Positions 39,125-49,224 of a stretch of DNA of 52,063 bases are shown in pieces (position 1 is the first letter of the stretch; every line of letters starts with the position of its first letter). The stretch spans positions 1 to 52,063 of the forward strand of contig JASJDS010000058.1 of the NCBI GenBank assembly GCA_030065055.1, in the 5' to 3' direction. The stretch comes from Calothrix sp. MO_192.B10. GTDB lineage: Bacteria > Cyanobacteriota > Cyanobacteriia > Cyanobacteriales > Nostocaceae. The position numbers were made by a program, and so were the translations under genes. Below the pieces are notes generated by a model. It was not told where the DNA came from. It ran no database searches and was given only the letters and a program-made list of their open reading frames with translations.

Positions 39125-40862
39125 CACTCCTACAGTGATACAGTTGATAGCGATATTCACCAGCCGACTGGCGAGATTTTTGTTCAGGAAAACAATTTTG
39201 GGATGCCAAATCCAGAGGAGCGCGGAAATCTACTAACCACAAATCTAGAGGTTTGGGAAGTTGAGAGAGTTGTGCTTGTAATATCTCCACAGCATGGGTG
39301 TAATTTTTAGTAAGTGGATTTCTATGAGCTAAGAAAAACTGCCAATCTGGAGAAACCGTTGAGGAAGTGGGAAAGTTTCGCTTTTCCCAAGCTAAACCCA
39401 TCATTCTCCCTGTTTGTCCATGATGTTTATGGGTGGTAGCAATGACTACGGGAGCCTGGGATTGATTTTGGATAATGGGAGCTAAGATGTCAGGACGATG
39501 ATTTTGTAGATAACCCCAATTCCAAACTACCGTTATTCCTCCCAAAAATGCCATGAAGCAAATGATTGATACTGTTATCTGGGGAGCCATTTTCACTTTT
39601 GTCAATAATTTGTTTCCCAATGGAAAGGATTTTGAGGAACTTTGGCGATTCTCATTCACACCTTGCCAACAACCAGCTAAAGCGGCTGCGATAATGAGGA
39701 TGACGGCTGGAGCAATCACAAATTGAAAACGAGCCGCTAAAGTTAAATCCATACCTAAAATATAGGTAAAAAACATAAATAAAGCGATCGCACCCAGTAC
39801 ATAATAAGTTAGATAGGGGATAACTAGGCGAGTATCAGCATACTGTTGTTGAATTTGCATACCAGAGAGGAGATTTGGTATTGCCCATAGGAGGAACAAT
39901 AGGGTAATTACCCCAGAAATTACCACAATTGCTATTGGTAAGGTAGTAAATGCAGAAGGCAACAACAACAACATACTCATTATCCACAGCAATAGGCGTA
40001 CAATTGGTGCCAAGCTTGGCTCGCCATCAGAAACCCAGGTGGTAGGCTCGCTACCATAGATATTTTGCAGTGCAGGCAACCACACCAAACATCCAATTAG
40101 AGTTCCCAACGCCACTACCCAGATAATTCGCCAATCAGGTTGTACTAGTACTGATTTATTTTTCCTTAATTGTTGCCATATTAAACCCAAAAATACTAGT
40201 CCTTGGGCTGCCAAGCTTAGAACAAAGAAATAGTGGGTTGCCACTCCCAAACTATTGATAATAACCCAAACAAATGCTACCCACCGAGGCAAAGATTGGC
40301 GATGGTGGATATGCCTAATTGCTTGGATAAAACAAGCCAAAGAAGCAATTACCAATAGCAATATAAAAGTATAATGTCTTGCCTCTCTACCTAGAAAAAT
40401 TACGTAGGGTGAAATTGCCATCATGGCTGCCGCAAACTGACCTACTAATGGAGAGCGAAAGGCAAAACAACCAACAGCAAACATTATAGGAATAGATATT
40501 ACCCCTAAAACCGCACTTAGCGATCGCCCTACCCAAATTGAGGCTAATTCCGGAGGTGGAGAAAACAATTTCATCCATAAATGGGAGAGGATAAAGTATA
40601 CAGGAGGATGGGTACTTTCCCCAAACAAGGAATTGACAACTGACTCGATGCCAGCTGTCGAGTTGGGATACAATGGTTGTAACAGTACATTTGCACTAAT
40701 AACTTGGTTTAAGGGTACTGAGTTAAAACTATTACCCAAACTAAAAGCGATCGTCGCACATTCGTCTGTCCAAGGAGGTAAAAATGCCAGACGTAAAAAG
40801 CGTAGAGCCGCACCAAGGGTTAGCCATAGTAGCAGTAACAGCAGATGATTGCGTTTGTTCAT
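39111..40862 (-). CDS. Membrane glycosyltransferase, GT39/ArnT-like (GT-C fold)
   Basis: 583 aa with about 11 membrane helices, beginning after a short basic N-terminus. The first loop has the acidic motif PPWTDECATIAF (DE), which in GT-C enzymes of the PMT_2 family contacts the lipid-phosphate sugar donor. A further conserved segment is ESTHPPVYFILSHLWMKLF. The final 130 residues form an external soluble domain. It probably transfers a sugar from a polyprenyl phosphate in the plasma membrane. Acceptor unknown. The last residues SNK and TAA are written by a heptamer repeat. Confidence 0.8.
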   Translation of the reverse strand: MNKRNHLLLLLLWLTLGAALRFLRLAFLPPWTDECATIAFSLGNSFNSVPLNQVISANVLLQPLYPNSTAGIESVVNSLFGESTHPPVYFILSHLWMKLFSPPPELASIWVGRSLSAVLGVISIPIMFAVGCFAFRSPLVGQFAAAMMAISPYVIFLGREARHYTFILLLVIASLACFIQAIRHIHHRQSLPRWVAFVWVIINSLGVATHYFFVLSLAAQGLVFLGLIWQQLRKNKSVLVQPDWRIIWVVALGTLIGCLVWLPALQNIYGSEPTTWVSDGEPSLAPIVRLLLWIMSMLLLLPSAFTTLPIAIVVISGVITLLFLLWAIPNLLSGMQIQQQYADTRLVIPYLTYYVLGAIALFMFFTYILGMDLTLAARFQFVIAPAVILIIAAALAGCWQGVNENRQSSSKSFPLGNKLLTKVKMAPQITVSIICFMAFLGGITVVWNWGYLQNHRPDILAPIIQNQSQAPVVIATTHKHHGQTGRMMGLAWEKRNFPTSSTVSPDWQFFLAHRNPLTKNYTHAVEILQAQLSQLPKPLDLWLVDFRAPLDLASQNCFPEQKSRQSAGEYRYQLYHCRSGSNK

Positions 40863-41143
40863 CCAAACAAAGGGAAAATTAATTGTGCCAAATTTCTATT
40901 ATTTGCTCAAATAATTCATATATCAGAAAACGCCAAAAAATATATTATCCCGTAGGAATAATTTACTGATAATTTTTTATGGAACAGTCTGATTGATGTT
41001 CTCTTTCTTGGGTTGAATATTTTGATTAAAAGTCTCCAGTCAAGAGGATTACTAGATTTAAGCTGAGTTTGATGTAACAGTAGTTAATAAACAGGATAAA
41101 TTAATTAATAATATAAATATCACACAATTCAGTTTATGAACTC

Positions 41144-41731
41144 ATGGCGACCAAGTTTATTGCTTCCCAATCAGTAGAAATTTCTGTGCCACAGCAGCCC
41201 ATTCCCATTCAACATTACTTGCGTCAGCCTCAACGCCTAGTAAACGCCCTTGTGGATCCAAAGCGCGTTCAGTCCCTGACTAATGAAATTTTTCGTTTAA
41301 AAATGCGCCCATTGGCATTTATGTCATTGAAGATTCAACCCACTGTTGACATGAAAGTATGGGCAGTACCTGATGGCACAGTATATTTACACTCTGTAGG
41401 CTGTGAAATTCTTGGTATGGACTATATTAACCACCGGTTTGATTTAAATTTAAAGGGACATTTATCACCCTACAATCTCCATAATAGTACCCGCTTACAA
41501 GGCAATGCTAATTTAGAAGTACAAGTGGAACTACCAGTACCATTTTCTTTAACACCCAAGCCAATTTTAGAAACCAGTGGTAATAGCTTATTGAAAAGTG
41601 TTTTATTAACAGTTAAGCAAAGGTTACTACATCAATTAATAGTAGATTATTGTCAGTGGGTAAAATTACAAAGCCAAGGGCTGGAACCAGCTTTGGATAC
41701 TAAGGAATTTTCCATGTGGAATCTAGAATGA
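41144..41731 (+). CDS. DUF1997 family protein
   Basis: 195 aa. LMSLKIQPTVDMKVW and the C-terminal QLIVDYCQWVKLQ agree with the DUF1997 family shared by cyanobacteria and plant chloroplasts. No membrane helix or signal peptide. Function is unknown. Read divergently from the glycosyltransferase gene across 281 bp. Confidence 0.8.
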   Translation: MATKFIASQSVEISVPQQPIPIQHYLRQPQRLVNALVDPKRVQSLTNEIFRLKMRPLAFMSLKIQPTVDMKVWAVPDGTVYLHSVGCEILGMDYINHRFDLNLKGHLSPYNLHNSTRLQGNANLEVQVELPVPFSLTPKPILETSGNSLLKSVLLTVKQRLLHQLIVDYCQWVKLQSQGLEPALDTKEFSMWNLE

Positions 41732-42056
41732 TTGTCTCCACGACTACATAGGCTTGCTGTTCGCGTAGCGTAGCGTTAGCTATAAAAGTCATGATTGTGG
41801 GGGTAGGGAACAGGGAACGGGGAACGGGGAACAGGGAACAGTTTCACTCCTATTGTTTCCATTTTTTTGGATTCCAAATAATTATCACGACTAGCGCTAC
41901 CCAGAGCGACTGTCGTCGTCGCGGGGTCGCTCGTCAATGCAAGGTTTTTAAACCTCAAACCCCTATTTCCTTGCACTTTCTCCAAAGAAAATAGCCTAAA
42001 AGCATTGATAAATCAATGTTTTATAGTTATTCAGCAGACCCTACATATGTCTTCAT
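41732..42056. other. Gap with STRR heptamers and a dispersed repeat
   Basis: GGGAACA/GGGAACG heptamers at about 41806-41838 and a dispersed palindromic repeat at 41884-41932. No ORF of interest. Confidence 0.5.
41884..41932. repeat. Dispersed palindromic repeat, copy 2 (inverted)
   Basis: Its reverse complement matches 31362-31408 over 47-50 nt with a CGA insertion. Confidence 0.8.
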
Positions 42057-42082
42057 GAAAGCACGGTAAATACCGTGCTTTC
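42057..42082. terminator. 12-bp hairpin at the rnhB stop codon
   Basis: GAAAGCACGGTA (42057-42068) pairs perfectly with 42071-42082. The rnhB TGA (42081-42083) lies in the arm. No long T-run follows on either strand, so it may stabilise the mRNA end instead. Confidence 0.5.
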
Positions 42083-42731
42083 AGATTTCTCCCCGTTGGA
42101 CTTGGCAAGGACGGAATGACAGGCGATGCAAAGGAGAAGGACCATGCTGTTGCAGTGCCAACAAATGGCGGGCACTACCATAACCTTTATTACTTGACAA
42201 ATCGTACATTGTGTATTTGCCAGCAAGACGCATAATTAGATCATCACGCCATACTTTTGCCACAATGCTAGCAGCAGCAATAGAAAGAGACAGAGAATCC
42301 CCTTTAACTATAGTTTTCTGAGGTAAGGGTAAATCTTTGATCGATTGATTGCCATCAATTAAACACAATGCTGGCTGTTGGTTGAGTTTTACCACAGCTC
42401 GCTTCATGGCTAAGAGAGTTGCCTGTAAGATATTTAGTCGATCAATTTCCCTAGTGGCAGCAAAACCTATTTTCCAATCTGTTGCTAGGTGGCAAATCTG
42501 CTGTGCTAGCTGATTTCGGCGGGAGCTAGATAGTTTTTTACTATCTTTAATTTCAGCAGCTATGGGCGCTGTTAGAGCCGTATTGGGTAAAATGACTGCT
42601 GCTGCCACTACTGGTCCAAACAAAGCTCCTCTTCCCACTTCATCAACTCCAGCTATTAGTCCTGGAACTTCTGATACTAGAGAAAACTCCAGCCACTTTG
42701 TAGCTTTGGGAGCTGCTTGTCTTTTAGGCAT
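42081..42731 (-). CDS. rnhB: Ribonuclease HII
   Basis: 216 aa; cuts RNA in RNA/DNA hybrids and single ribonucleotides in DNA. The catalytic GVDEVGRGALFGPV holds Asp/Glu; DSKKLSSSRR, the GDSLSLSIAAASIVAKVWRD motif and the final DLSSNKGYG complete the family pattern. Its ATG overlaps the rne stop by one base (TAATG), so translation is coupled to rne. Confidence 0.95.
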   Translation of the reverse strand: MPKRQAAPKATKWLEFSLVSEVPGLIAGVDEVGRGALFGPVVAAAVILPNTALTAPIAAEIKDSKKLSSSRRNQLAQQICHLATDWKIGFAATREIDRLNILQATLLAMKRAVVKLNQQPALCLIDGNQSIKDLPLPQKTIVKGDSLSLSIAAASIVAKVWRDDLIMRLAGKYTMYDLSSNKGYGSARHLLALQQHGPSPLHRLSFRPCQVQRGEI

Positions 42732-44797
42732 TAATCACTGTCTTTGGCTGAAGAACGACGGCGTACCCGGCGTTTGACAGTTGATGTGCTGGCAGGGGCA
42801 CTTTCATCAGCTACCATCGTTAACACTGGTTTCTTTTCTATAGTCTCAGTTTCAGGTTCTGGTTGTGATTGATCTAAGACTCGTTTCTTAGTGGGTGTAG
42901 GTGATTCTGAAGATATCTCTGGCTCCGAAGATATTTCTGGTTCCGGAGATATCTCTTTATCTGGGGAACTGGTTGGCTGTTGACCGGGCAATGTGACGTT
43001 AATAATTACAGATTTGGGGTTTTTCACCTCTCTACCTAGTTTTTCTAAAGGAGAAACTCCCATTTCTGCATACACATCCTGTTCTTCAGGAGTCATTTCC
43101 ACGGTAACAATTTCTGGGGGTTCCACCACTGGTTTGACTAAATCTGCCCGAGAACTTCTACCGCGTTCTGGACGTTCGCCCCAAGTTTGTTTGTTCAAAG
43201 TGGGTGCGGGTAAGTCCGAGCTGCCAGTTAGTTCGTTCTCAGCATCCATTTCTAAGTCTGGCTCGTTGATGAATGCTAGTGGACTAGGTGCAACTCGCGA
43301 TTCATCTTTGCCATTACCGCCATTAATATTAATTCGACGACGACGGGTGCGACGTTTACTACTATCTCCCAGTTCTTGGTAACTAGGATGATTCATCAAA
43401 TCTAGGGCAGCAATGTCAGATTCTGCTTCATATCCTTCCCCAAATGCATCATAACTTTCCCGTTGTTCTGGCATCCGGGGAGCAGGCAGTCGTGGTTCCC
43501 GTTGGGGCATGGATGCAAAGCGATCTGGTAATTCTGTGGGTAAGGGTAATCTGGTTTCTGTTTCTCCAGGCAAATGCACAATATGTCCTAAACCACCACA
43601 GGAAGGACAAGTTTGACCGAATAATTCGTAAATATTTTGTCCTTGACGCTTACGGGTAAGTTCTACTAAACCCAACTCTGTAAGCTGGGCAATTTGAGGA
43701 CGAGCTTTATCTGATTTAAGTGCTTTGTTGAAGTGTTCCAGTACGTGCTGCTGGTCCCTGCGGGATTCCATATCAATGAAATCTACCACAATTACCCCAG
43801 CAATATTACGTAGACGCAACTGGCGAGCAATTTCGGTGGCAGCTTCGCAGTTAGTCCACAATACTGTTTCTCTGGCGGTGGCAGAACGGGTAAATGAGCC
43901 GGAGTTCACATCTATAACCGTTAAAGCCTCCGTGGGTTCAATAATGATATAACCGCCAGAAGGTAGGTCTACTCTAGGTTTGAGAGCTTCTCTAATCGCC
44001 GCGTTGACACGGAAGTACTCTAGGACAGGTGAGCGATCGCGGTGATGATCTATGAGCAATCCTTGGGGTGTCTGTCCCCCACTCCAGTTTTGCAAGTACT
44101 GCTTCACCCGCTTTAAGCCAGTGCTGGAATCAACGACGATGCGATTGACATCTGCACCGTACATATCCCGCAGTACCCGTTGGATAAAGTCATCGTCTCG
44201 GTTTAACAAAGCAGGGGCGCGGGTGGATTGGGCTTCTTGCTGAATCAATTCCCACTGCCGTTGTAGGGCTTCTAAGTCTTCAATAATTGCTTCTTCTGGC
44301 TTGGTTTCGGCTTCTGTACGTACCAGTAATCCCATGCCAGCGGGTTTGAGCAAAATTGCCAGGGCACGCAAACGATTGCGTTCGTTTTCATTCTTGATCC
44401 GACGGGATAAATTTACTCCCCGTCCGTAGGGCATGAGTACTATATAACGCCCTGGTAAAGTAATGTTACCTGTAAGTCTAGGACCCTTAGTTCCTGTAGG
44501 CTCCTTCATCACTTGCACCAAAACTTTCTGCTGTGGTGCTAATAATTCTGTAATTGCTGCTGCGGTGCGTCTGAGTCTCAAGGGGCCCAAATCGGTCACA
44601 TGGATAAAGCCATTGCGTTCTGGATCGCCAATATTGACAAAAGCCGCATCTATCCCAGGAAGTACATTTTCTACTACTCCCAGATATATATCACCTATTT
44701 GGTGATGACCAGTAGCAACAACTAGTTCTTGTATTTGATCTTCAGAAAAAACGGCAGCGATTTGATGCTGTTCGGCAATGATAATTTGTTTTGGCAT
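42731..44797 (-). CDS. rne: Ribonuclease E/G
   Basis: 688 aa, the main endonuclease of mRNA decay and tRNA/rRNA processing. Order: S1 domain (about 36-120), RNase H-like and 5'-sensor regions, DNase I-like catalytic domain with acidic residues in TVIDVNSGSF and VVDFIDMESRRDQ, and the zinc link CPSCGG. The non-catalytic tail (about 430-688) is acidic and disordered, with two Arg clusters: RRTRRRRI and the terminal RRVRRRSSA. The latter resembles the nonapeptide through which cyanobacterial RNase E recruits polynucleotide phosphorylase. Confidence 0.95.
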   Translation of the reverse strand: MPKQIIIAEQHQIAAVFSEDQIQELVVATGHHQIGDIYLGVVENVLPGIDAAFVNIGDPERNGFIHVTDLGPLRLRRTAAAITELLAPQQKVLVQVMKEPTGTKGPRLTGNITLPGRYIVLMPYGRGVNLSRRIKNENERNRLRALAILLKPAGMGLLVRTEAETKPEEAIIEDLEALQRQWELIQQEAQSTRAPALLNRDDDFIQRVLRDMYGADVNRIVVDSSTGLKRVKQYLQNWSGGQTPQGLLIDHHRDRSPVLEYFRVNAAIREALKPRVDLPSGGYIIIEPTEALTVIDVNSGSFTRSATARETVLWTNCEAATEIARQLRLRNIAGVIVVDFIDMESRRDQQHVLEHFNKALKSDKARPQIAQLTELGLVELTRKRQGQNIYELFGQTCPSCGGLGHIVHLPGETETRLPLPTELPDRFASMPQREPRLPAPRMPEQRESYDAFGEGYEAESDIAALDLMNHPSYQELGDSSKRRTRRRRININGGNGKDESRVAPSPLAFINEPDLEMDAENELTGSSDLPAPTLNKQTWGERPERGRSSRADLVKPVVEPPEIVTVEMTPEEQDVYAEMGVSPLEKLGREVKNPKSVIINVTLPGQQPTSSPDKEISPEPEISSEPEISSESPTPTKKRVLDQSQPEPETETIEKKPVLTMVADESAPASTSTVKRRVRRRSSAKDSD

Positions 44798-45638
44798 TCA
44801 ATTTCCTCAAAAAATGGCAGCACCAAGGTTCCTTGAGGTTGGTTTTATTCCTCTCGTCCCTGCAAGCCTCACAAGGTACTGCTGGTAATTAAAATTTTGC
44901 ATCTGGGTTCAAAACTAACGAGGAGAGGGAGAAGGATGCTTCTCTTAAAATTCAGAAGTTCTGTACTGCTGACAGTTAATCTCTTGGGAAGAGTCTCTGC
45001 TAGGAGGGAGGTAACGCCGATGGTACAGCTACCCTTCCTAATTTTCAACTGCTGCATTCTACAATCCTTCAAGCTACTTACGCGGTGGTTGCGTCGATTT
45101 GCTTGACTGTCCCGGCAAGGCTAAATATTTTTAAACAATTCAATTATCCGTCCATGATTGATTGATGATGACATGCCCTGACCATAAAATCTTGGGAACG
45201 AAAGAGCAAGAAATACTTTTTTGCCCTCAATTTCTGCGGATTTTATCCTTGAGGTGCTGTTCAGTACACACTTTCAGGCTAATTATCCTCAGGGTGTATG
45301 CTGCACTCAGCACTCCTAAAATCTTTCAGGGGCATTGGGCAGTGGTGGTAAAAAGCATGAATTTTAGAGAGGCTGACGGAGCTACCTATGGATCTATGAT
45401 TCACTACTTAGCTGTAAGGAGAGTTGTGTTAATCTGTCTCAGTTTACCTGGGATAAAATCCCAGGAGTTTGACTCTAATAATTTTGCTTCCCTGGATTTC
45501 AGGGCTGTGAATCATTTCACTCAATGCAGCGCCAGATATTTTCTCTTCATCTCATTCTAACGCAACCTTGCTAAAAATCAATTCCTGTAGTTTCCTATTG
45601 GGGGGCAAAATAAATACTTTACCCTTGCCGATAGAAAA
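44798..45638 (-). promoter_or_regulatory. Long leader region of rne
   Basis: 840 bp upstream of rne, and no convincing ORF. Near the start codon the stem CAAGG/CCTTG is followed by a U-rich stretch (GCCATTTTTTGAGG). In cyanobacteria rne mRNA levels are autoregulated through a long, U-rich 5' leader cleaved by RNase E; this gap is a candidate for that leader. Confidence 0.45.
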
Positions 45639-48290
45639 TTATACAGCCAAAACTAACTGTTTGCGATGAATATGCAATAGTTGAAATTCTCTGCCAGCCG
45701 TTTGTTCTAGCATAAACAGGATTTGCTCCGGACGCAAGACCACCCCGTCGTTGCGACAACTACCTAAATAACGCAGGGTAGTTGTAGTTTCTGGGTGGTG
45801 GTTTTTCTCATTAGCAGTTTGAACTAATTCTAACTCGAACAGGCGATCGCGCAGATTTACTAACTTTGTTTTACCTGATTTGGTAGTGTGTTCCCACCAA
45901 ATTTCTGGGGTGGCTTGGATGGTATCAATCCAAGTTTGCCAGGTGATTGGTGTGATGTCATCTACCACTGCAATGGTCAAGAAATATTCGGCACTGGCGA
46001 GGAGTTGGTTGGCAGCCGGAGCTTTTAAATCCAATGTCTCCACTTTATATATGGGGATATCTGCTGGTAGAACTGCTGTCAGTTTTTGTTGGAAGGTAGC
46101 TGCATCCATGGCCTGAGTTAATTCAAAATCCATGATTTCGCCGCTACTAGAAGCTCCTAGAGTTAAGGCATTGGCGATGGCAATGCGGGGATGGGGGTGA
46201 AATCCTCCGGTATAGGCTACTGGGATTCTGGCTCTGCGGACTATGCGTTCTAAAAGACGCACTAAGTCTAAATGACTGGTTAAAGTGATATCTCCCTGTT
46301 TACCAAACCAGACTCGCAGCCGTTGCACTTTGTTGGTATTGGGGACAAATTCCCCGGCAAATTCGGGAATTGGTGGTGGAGGGATAACAATATTATGACC
46401 AAATTCTGTACCGCACACACCACAATGGGAGCAACCGTCAAAGGAACAGTCGGGGACGGTGGCAGCTGCTAAGGCTCTGTGTAAGTCTTCTTGTAACCAT
46501 TTTTTATCGATACCCGTGTCGATGTGGTCCCAAGGCAGGGGTTGGTTGAGGGATTGGAGGTATGGGGAGGTGGAGGAAGAATTTGTAGTTAATTCTTCCT
46601 GGTTAGTTTGGGTATTGTCTTGGTGAAACAGGTTCCATTCTCCATTTTCCACCAGACGGTATTTCCAATCTAGTCCGGCTTCGGCGATCGCTTGTTCCCA
46701 AGCACCAAAAGCTTTATCCAAACCATCATACCAAGAATCCATGCCAGCGCCTAATTCCCAGGCCCTTTGCAATACTTTACCTAAACTGCGATCGCCTCTA
46801 CCCACAAAGTCTTCCATTGCCGAAATTCGCACATCGGTAAAATTGACCTTTACTCCTTTGATGCGGCGAAATTCTTGCCGCAAAAGTTCTTGCTTGCGCT
46901 TAAATTCAGCTGTTGACACTGAGTGCCATTGAAAGGGGGTATGGGGTTTGGGGGTAAAGTTAGAAATTGTTAAGTTAAAACTTAAGGGTCTTCTGCGCTG
47001 TGCCTGACATTGCCGTCGCAGCCACCTGACTGTTTCAGCAATTCCCACCACATCGGCATCCGTTTCCCCTGGCAAGCCGATCATAAAGTAAAGCTTGATT
47101 TTATCCCAACCCTGTTCCCAGGCAGTTTTCACACCCCTTAATAATTCTTCATTGGTCAGACCCTTGTTGACTATATCTCGCATCCTCTGAGTACCAGCTT
47201 CCGGTGCAAAAGTCAACCCACTTTGGCGCAAACCACCTAAAATATTGGCAATATTTTCATCAAATCGATCTACTCTTTGGCTGGGTAGGGATAGAGAAAT
47301 ATTCTCATCCTTGAGGCGATTTTTGATTTCCATTCCCACCGCTGGCAGGGACAAATAATCAGAACAACTCAGGGATAGTAAAGAAAACTCATTATAACCA
47401 GTGGACCGCATCCCTTTTTCAATGGCTGTCACCACCTGTTCCGGCTCCACATCCCTTGCGGGTCTGGTGAGCATTCCCGGTTGGCAGAAGCGGCAACCAC
47501 GGGTGCAGCCACGGCGAATTTCCATGGTCAGGCGATCGTGTACGGTTTGTACGTAGGGCACTAGACCAATGGAATAGGCGGGTATGGGGGTTGCTACCCG
47601 GCGGATGATCCGTGGGGGTACATCTGTATGTCGAGGAACTACAGAGCCATCGGCGGTCATTTGATAGAACTGGGGTACATATACTCCCGGAACCTGAGCC
47701 AAGTCCAACAACAATTCTTCCCGGCTCAATCCTGCTCTTTTCCCTTCTTCTAACACCAAGCCGATTTCCGGCAATAGTTCTTCCCCATCGCCTAAAGCAA
47801 CGAAGTCAAAGAAGTCGGCGTATGGTTCCGGGTTAGATGTTGCCGTCTGTCCCCCTGCAAAAACTAGGGGGTGGTTCCCTGTCAATCGTTCTCGCCACGT
47901 CAGGGGGATACCAGCCAAATCCAACATTTCTAAAATATTGGTTGCACCCAATTCATAGCTGAGGCTAAAGCCCAAGATATCGAATTCTGTGAGCGATCGC
48001 TTGGATTCTACGGCAAACAAGGGCGTGTTTGTTTCCCTCAGCTTGGTTGATAAATCCGAGCCTGGTAAGTAGGCGCGATCGCACAACTGGCGTGGCTGGG
48101 TATTCAAAATATTATAGAGAATAATATGACCGAGATTTGATGCACCTACCTCATAAACTTCTGGGTAAGTTAACACCCAGCGTATTTCAGCCCGTTCCCA
48201 CGGTTTATGTACCGCTAAGAGTTCGTTACCTAAGTAACGAGCGGGTTTTAGTATATCCGATGTGATTAATGTTTCTACTGCAACAGCCAC
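45639..48290 (-). CDS. Radical SAM protein fused to DUF2344
   Basis: 883 aa, matching the TIGR03960 plus TIGR03936 layout. A B12-binding-like N-terminal region (about 20-200) precedes the radical SAM domain with the cluster motif RRGCTRGCRFC (CX3CX2C, about 260-270). A Cys cluster DCSFDGCSHCGVCG (about 610-630) leads to the C-terminal DUF2344 domain (about 650-883). The substrate is not known. The gene occurs directly upstream of rne/rng in many bacteria, which points to an RNA or ribosome-linked role. Confidence 0.9.
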   Translation of the reverse strand: MAVAVETLITSDILKPARYLGNELLAVHKPWERAEIRWVLTYPEVYEVGASNLGHIILYNILNTQPRQLCDRAYLPGSDLSTKLRETNTPLFAVESKRSLTEFDILGFSLSYELGATNILEMLDLAGIPLTWRERLTGNHPLVFAGGQTATSNPEPYADFFDFVALGDGEELLPEIGLVLEEGKRAGLSREELLLDLAQVPGVYVPQFYQMTADGSVVPRHTDVPPRIIRRVATPIPAYSIGLVPYVQTVHDRLTMEIRRGCTRGCRFCQPGMLTRPARDVEPEQVVTAIEKGMRSTGYNEFSLLSLSCSDYLSLPAVGMEIKNRLKDENISLSLPSQRVDRFDENIANILGGLRQSGLTFAPEAGTQRMRDIVNKGLTNEELLRGVKTAWEQGWDKIKLYFMIGLPGETDADVVGIAETVRWLRRQCQAQRRRPLSFNLTISNFTPKPHTPFQWHSVSTAEFKRKQELLRQEFRRIKGVKVNFTDVRISAMEDFVGRGDRSLGKVLQRAWELGAGMDSWYDGLDKAFGAWEQAIAEAGLDWKYRLVENGEWNLFHQDNTQTNQEELTTNSSSTSPYLQSLNQPLPWDHIDTGIDKKWLQEDLHRALAAATVPDCSFDGCSHCGVCGTEFGHNIVIPPPPIPEFAGEFVPNTNKVQRLRVWFGKQGDITLTSHLDLVRLLERIVRRARIPVAYTGGFHPHPRIAIANALTLGASSSGEIMDFELTQAMDAATFQQKLTAVLPADIPIYKVETLDLKAPAANQLLASAEYFLTIAVVDDITPITWQTWIDTIQATPEIWWEHTTKSGKTKLVNLRDRLFELELVQTANEKNHHPETTTTLRYLGSCRNDGVVLRPEQILFMLEQTAGREFQLLHIHRKQLVLAV

Positions 48291-48950
48291 TATGCTATTT
48301 CTTAGCTACTTGAATTACAGCTACTCACATACTAAATTAACATTATATTGCCTGCATTTCTCACAAGCGGTACATTCACCTATAGCCTACGGGCATTCAA
48401 TTAACCCATATCCTGTCCCTTGGGACTTAGTGATGGCTGAACATCGCTACGATCCAAACCTTTATTGAGCTTGGATTTAGAGGGTTTTAGACCCTGCACG
48501 ACTCATAGCAGTATATGAACGGGGTATTGCATCTCAAGTCCAAGTATCATAAGAGTTTTGGGCTAATCGTTTAAATCTTTGTCAGCAATCTGAGATGAGG
48601 GATTCTCAAAAAGCTAGTTGCTCAATCGCCACAGTTTTAGTTTTATAAGAAAGACTAGCTGAAAACCCTTGAGTCTGAGTCTCGAAGCTTGGCGTAGAGA
48701 TTCAGGTATGCTTTAGACAAGGGATGAAGGCTGTCAGAAGGCGTTTACGCCGAGCGTGACGTTTTCTGGTAAAATTAGGTGTAACAGGAACGGTAATCAA
48801 CCTGTATAAAAACCCAAATCCCTAACGGCAATCTGTACCTTGACAATTGGAGATATGGGGTTCTATTCCATAGTTCTAGCTCCTTTCCTCCGAATAGGTA
48901 AAATCTACCCTTCACCGAAGCCGCTCCTCGTCTACATGGGGACTAGACGA
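48291..48950. other. Gap before the IS-like end
   Basis: No gene recognised. A palindromic piece AGGCGTTTACGCCGAGCG is around 48737. Shares the structured style of the IS-like end that follows. Confidence 0.4.
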
Positions 48951-49163
48951 CACAGAATTTAAGTCAAACAAATTTTGGAATAATCCAACTACCGAGGGGC
49001 ACTCGGAAAGTTAACGCTTGAGGAGCCAGTGCGTTGGGCGGCTTTGCCGACTTGAAGCAACTGGCGTGAGAGAACCACCTCTGGATTAGATGCCGCAAGG
49101 GGTCTAATCTAAGTGGACTCGTTGAACCAAGAATCTCCGTGGCTTCAGCCCGGAGAGTGTCAA
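48951..49163 (+). mobile_element. Right end of an IS200/IS605-type element without tnpB
   Basis: Successive stems: GCCAGT/ACTGGC (about 49030-49068), GATTAGA/TCTAATC (49084-49109), and the terminal CTCCG/CGGAG flanked by AGAATC and GAGTGTCAA (49131-49163). This pattern ends many cyanobacterial tnpB elements and corresponds to the guide (omega) RNA scaffold. The nuclease gene is absent, so it is a decayed or non-autonomous copy. Confidence 0.55.
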
Positions 49164-49224
49164 TTATCTATTAAAGAATATAAACGCACTTCCAAATCCT
49201 TCACGCCCCAATTAATTAAATTAA

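Noticed and set aside
45162-45560. 132-aa plus-strand ORF in the rne leader
   Set aside because: No domain pattern, no ribosome site, composition unlike neighbouring genes; lies in a likely untranslated leader.
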